From: Agrobacterium sp. AGB01
GTDB lineage: Bacteria; Pseudomonadota; Alphaproteobacteria; Rhizobiales; Rhizobiaceae
Length of the DNA: 64,000 nucleotides
Assembly (NCBI RefSeq): GCF_014851585.1
Contig: NZ_JACVAB010000002.1
Coordinates: forward strand, 992,001-1,056,000
Direction of reading: 5' to 3'
Part shown: positions 63,131 through 64,000 of the stretch, piece after piece
Position numbering within the stretch: the stretch's first letter is position 1
How the letters are laid out: every line of letters starts with the position of its first letter
Translations under genes and position numbers: made by a program
Notes under the pieces: model-generated
The model's input: only the letters and a program-made list of their open reading frames with translations
Told to the model about the DNA's origin: nothing
Database searches by the model: none

Positions 63131-64000
63131 ATGCTAAAGCGGTTCTTTTCCTATTATCGCCCTTACCGGGGTTTGTTCATAATCGACTTTTCCTGCGCCG
63201 TGCTGTCTGGCGTGCTGGAACTCGGCTTTCCCATGGCCGTCAAAGCGTTCGTGGATATTCTTTTGCCGCAGGGTGACTGGCCGGTCATTTTGCTGGCGTC
63301 GATCGGATTGCTGGCGGTTTACGTGGTCAATACGGGCCTGATGGCCATTGTCACTTATTGGGGACATATGCTCGGCATCAATATCGAAACCGATATGCGC
63401 CGGCTGGCCTTTGACCATTTGCAGAAACTGTCCTTCCGCTTTTTCGACAATCAGAAGACCGGCCATCTTGTAGGCCGCCTGACCAAAGATCTGGAAGAGA
63501 TTGGCGAAGTGGCCCATCACGGCCCTGAAGACCTGTTCATTGCCATCATGACCTTTATCGGCGCATTGTTGCTGATGATGTCGGTCAATGTGCATCTGGC
63601 GCTGATTACTGCCGCTGTGGTGCCCGTGACCGCCTGGGTGACCAGCCGTTACGGTGGGCGCATGACGCAGAACTTCCGCGCACTTTACGGCCGGGTAGGC
63701 GACTTCAATGCGCGTATTGAGGAAAATGTCGGCGGCATGCGCGTTGTGCAGGCTTTTGCCAATGAGGACCACGAGCGCAAGCTGTTTGAGACCGACAACC
63801 AGAACTACCGCACCACCAAGCTGAATGCTTACCGCATCATGGCGGCCAGCACGTCGCTGAGCTACATGAGCATGCGTCTGACGCAGATGATCGTCATGAT
63901 TGCCGGCGCCTGGTTCGTGCTGAAGGGCGACCTGACCAATGGTGGTTTCGTTGGCTTCCTGTTGCTGGTTGGCGTGTTCTTCCGTCCGGTTGAAAAGATC
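63131..64000 (+). CDS. ABC exporter, transmembrane half (3' truncated)
   Basis: The first 290 residues of an ABC transporter that runs past the window end. It starts MLKRFFSYYRPYRGLFIIDF and shows five or six transmembrane segments with the coupling-type region DHLQKLSFRFFDNQKTGHLVGRLTKDLEE, typical of lipid A/multidrug-type (MsbA/Sav1866-like) exporters. No nucleotide-binding motif is visible because the chain is cut, so fused ATPase is an inference. The ATG at 63131 sits after an AT-rich upstream region. The cargo is unknown. Confidence 0.88.
   Translation, partial: MLKRFFSYYRPYRGLFIIDFSCAVLSGVLELGFPMAVKAFVDILLPQGDWPVILLASIGLLAVYVVNTGLMAIVTYWGHMLGINIETDMRRLAFDHLQKLSFRFFDNQKTGHLVGRLTKDLEEIGEVAHHGPEDLFIAIMTFIGALLLMMSVNVHLALITAAVVPVTAWVTSRYGGRMTQNFRALYGRVGDFNARIEENVGGMRVVQAFANEDHERKLFETDNQNYRTTKLNAYRIMAASTSLSYMSMRLTQMIVMIAGAWFVLKGDLTNGGFVGFLLLVGVFFRPVEKI

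Noticed and set aside
1..64000. CRISPR arrays, transposases, integrons, toxin-antitoxin pairs and prophage modules.
   Set aside because: I saw no regularly spaced repeats, transposase or integrase frames; the entericidin-type lipoprotein is single and lacks a partner.

Overview
The window reads as a chromosomal segment of an alphaproteobacterium of the Hyphomicrobiales (Rhizobiales), most like the Brucella/Ochrobactrum group. The basis is gene order (ntrX-trkA-hfq-hflX; cysG-DUF2849-cysI-DUF934-fpr; rluC-like/HAD/ATP12), family content (DUF1489, DUF2336, PAS_5-type and BTLCP proteins, a class I bacterial ferredoxin-NADP reductase) and moderate-to-high GC with few long gaps. The genus is an inference from gene order and protein resemblance, not from any search.

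Layout. 1-4 kb: end of the nitrogen regulator NtrX, then trkA, hfq and hflX. 4.3-7 kb: diguanylate cyclase, MazG and a zinc deaminase. 7.2-12.3 kb: sulfite-reduction operon with siroheme synthase, small accessory proteins, sulfite reductase hemoprotein and a ferredoxin-NADP reductase. 12.3-17.2 kb: MFS transporter, two exported unknowns, a small flagellar-rod-like protein and a chemoreceptor. 17.3-22 kb: glycine cleavage operon gcvTHP behind a tandem glycine riboswitch; gcvT appears to use a TTG start. 22.1-28.1 kb: small stress-type protein, a copper-related pair including a YcnI-PCuAC fusion, CrcB, a pseudouridine synthase, a phosphatase and an ATP12 chaperone. 28.2-32 kb: a palindromic repeat mosaic and a five-gene operon containing both enzymes of glutathione-dependent formaldehyde oxidation. 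32-36 kb: unknown protein, DMT exporter, zinc alcohol dehydrogenase, LipB. 36.2-37.8 kb: tRNA-Leu(GAG) followed by a small patch of mobile-element type. 37.9-44.3 kb: recX, cytochrome c, LysR, a divergent MetF-like protein, a formyltransferase, an entericidin-type lipoprotein, a lone ParA and a phosphodiester-glycosidase-family protein facing each other across a perfect CtrA-type box.

44.6-64 kb: a 33-residue membrane protein, sdaA, DUF1489, a BTLCP cysteine peptidase behind 22-bp direct repeats, PilZ and PAS proteins, a candidate small RNA, rhomboid protease, CBS protein, patatin, hisI, folE, an Fe-S scaffold protein, yidD, thrS, a repeat-containing exported protein, two flavoenzymes, a DUF2336 protein, GNAT, an AI-2E family permease and the start of an ABC exporter that runs off the end.

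Most of the window is ordinary core genome. I found no CRISPR array, insertion sequence, rRNA or clear prophage. I did not find a clearly novel multi-gene system. The best leads are the YcnI-PCuAC fusion, the MetF-like/formyltransferase pair, the orphan terminator with a candidate small RNA, the CtrA-type box between parA and its divergent neighbour, and the phased repeats upstream of the BTLCP gene.
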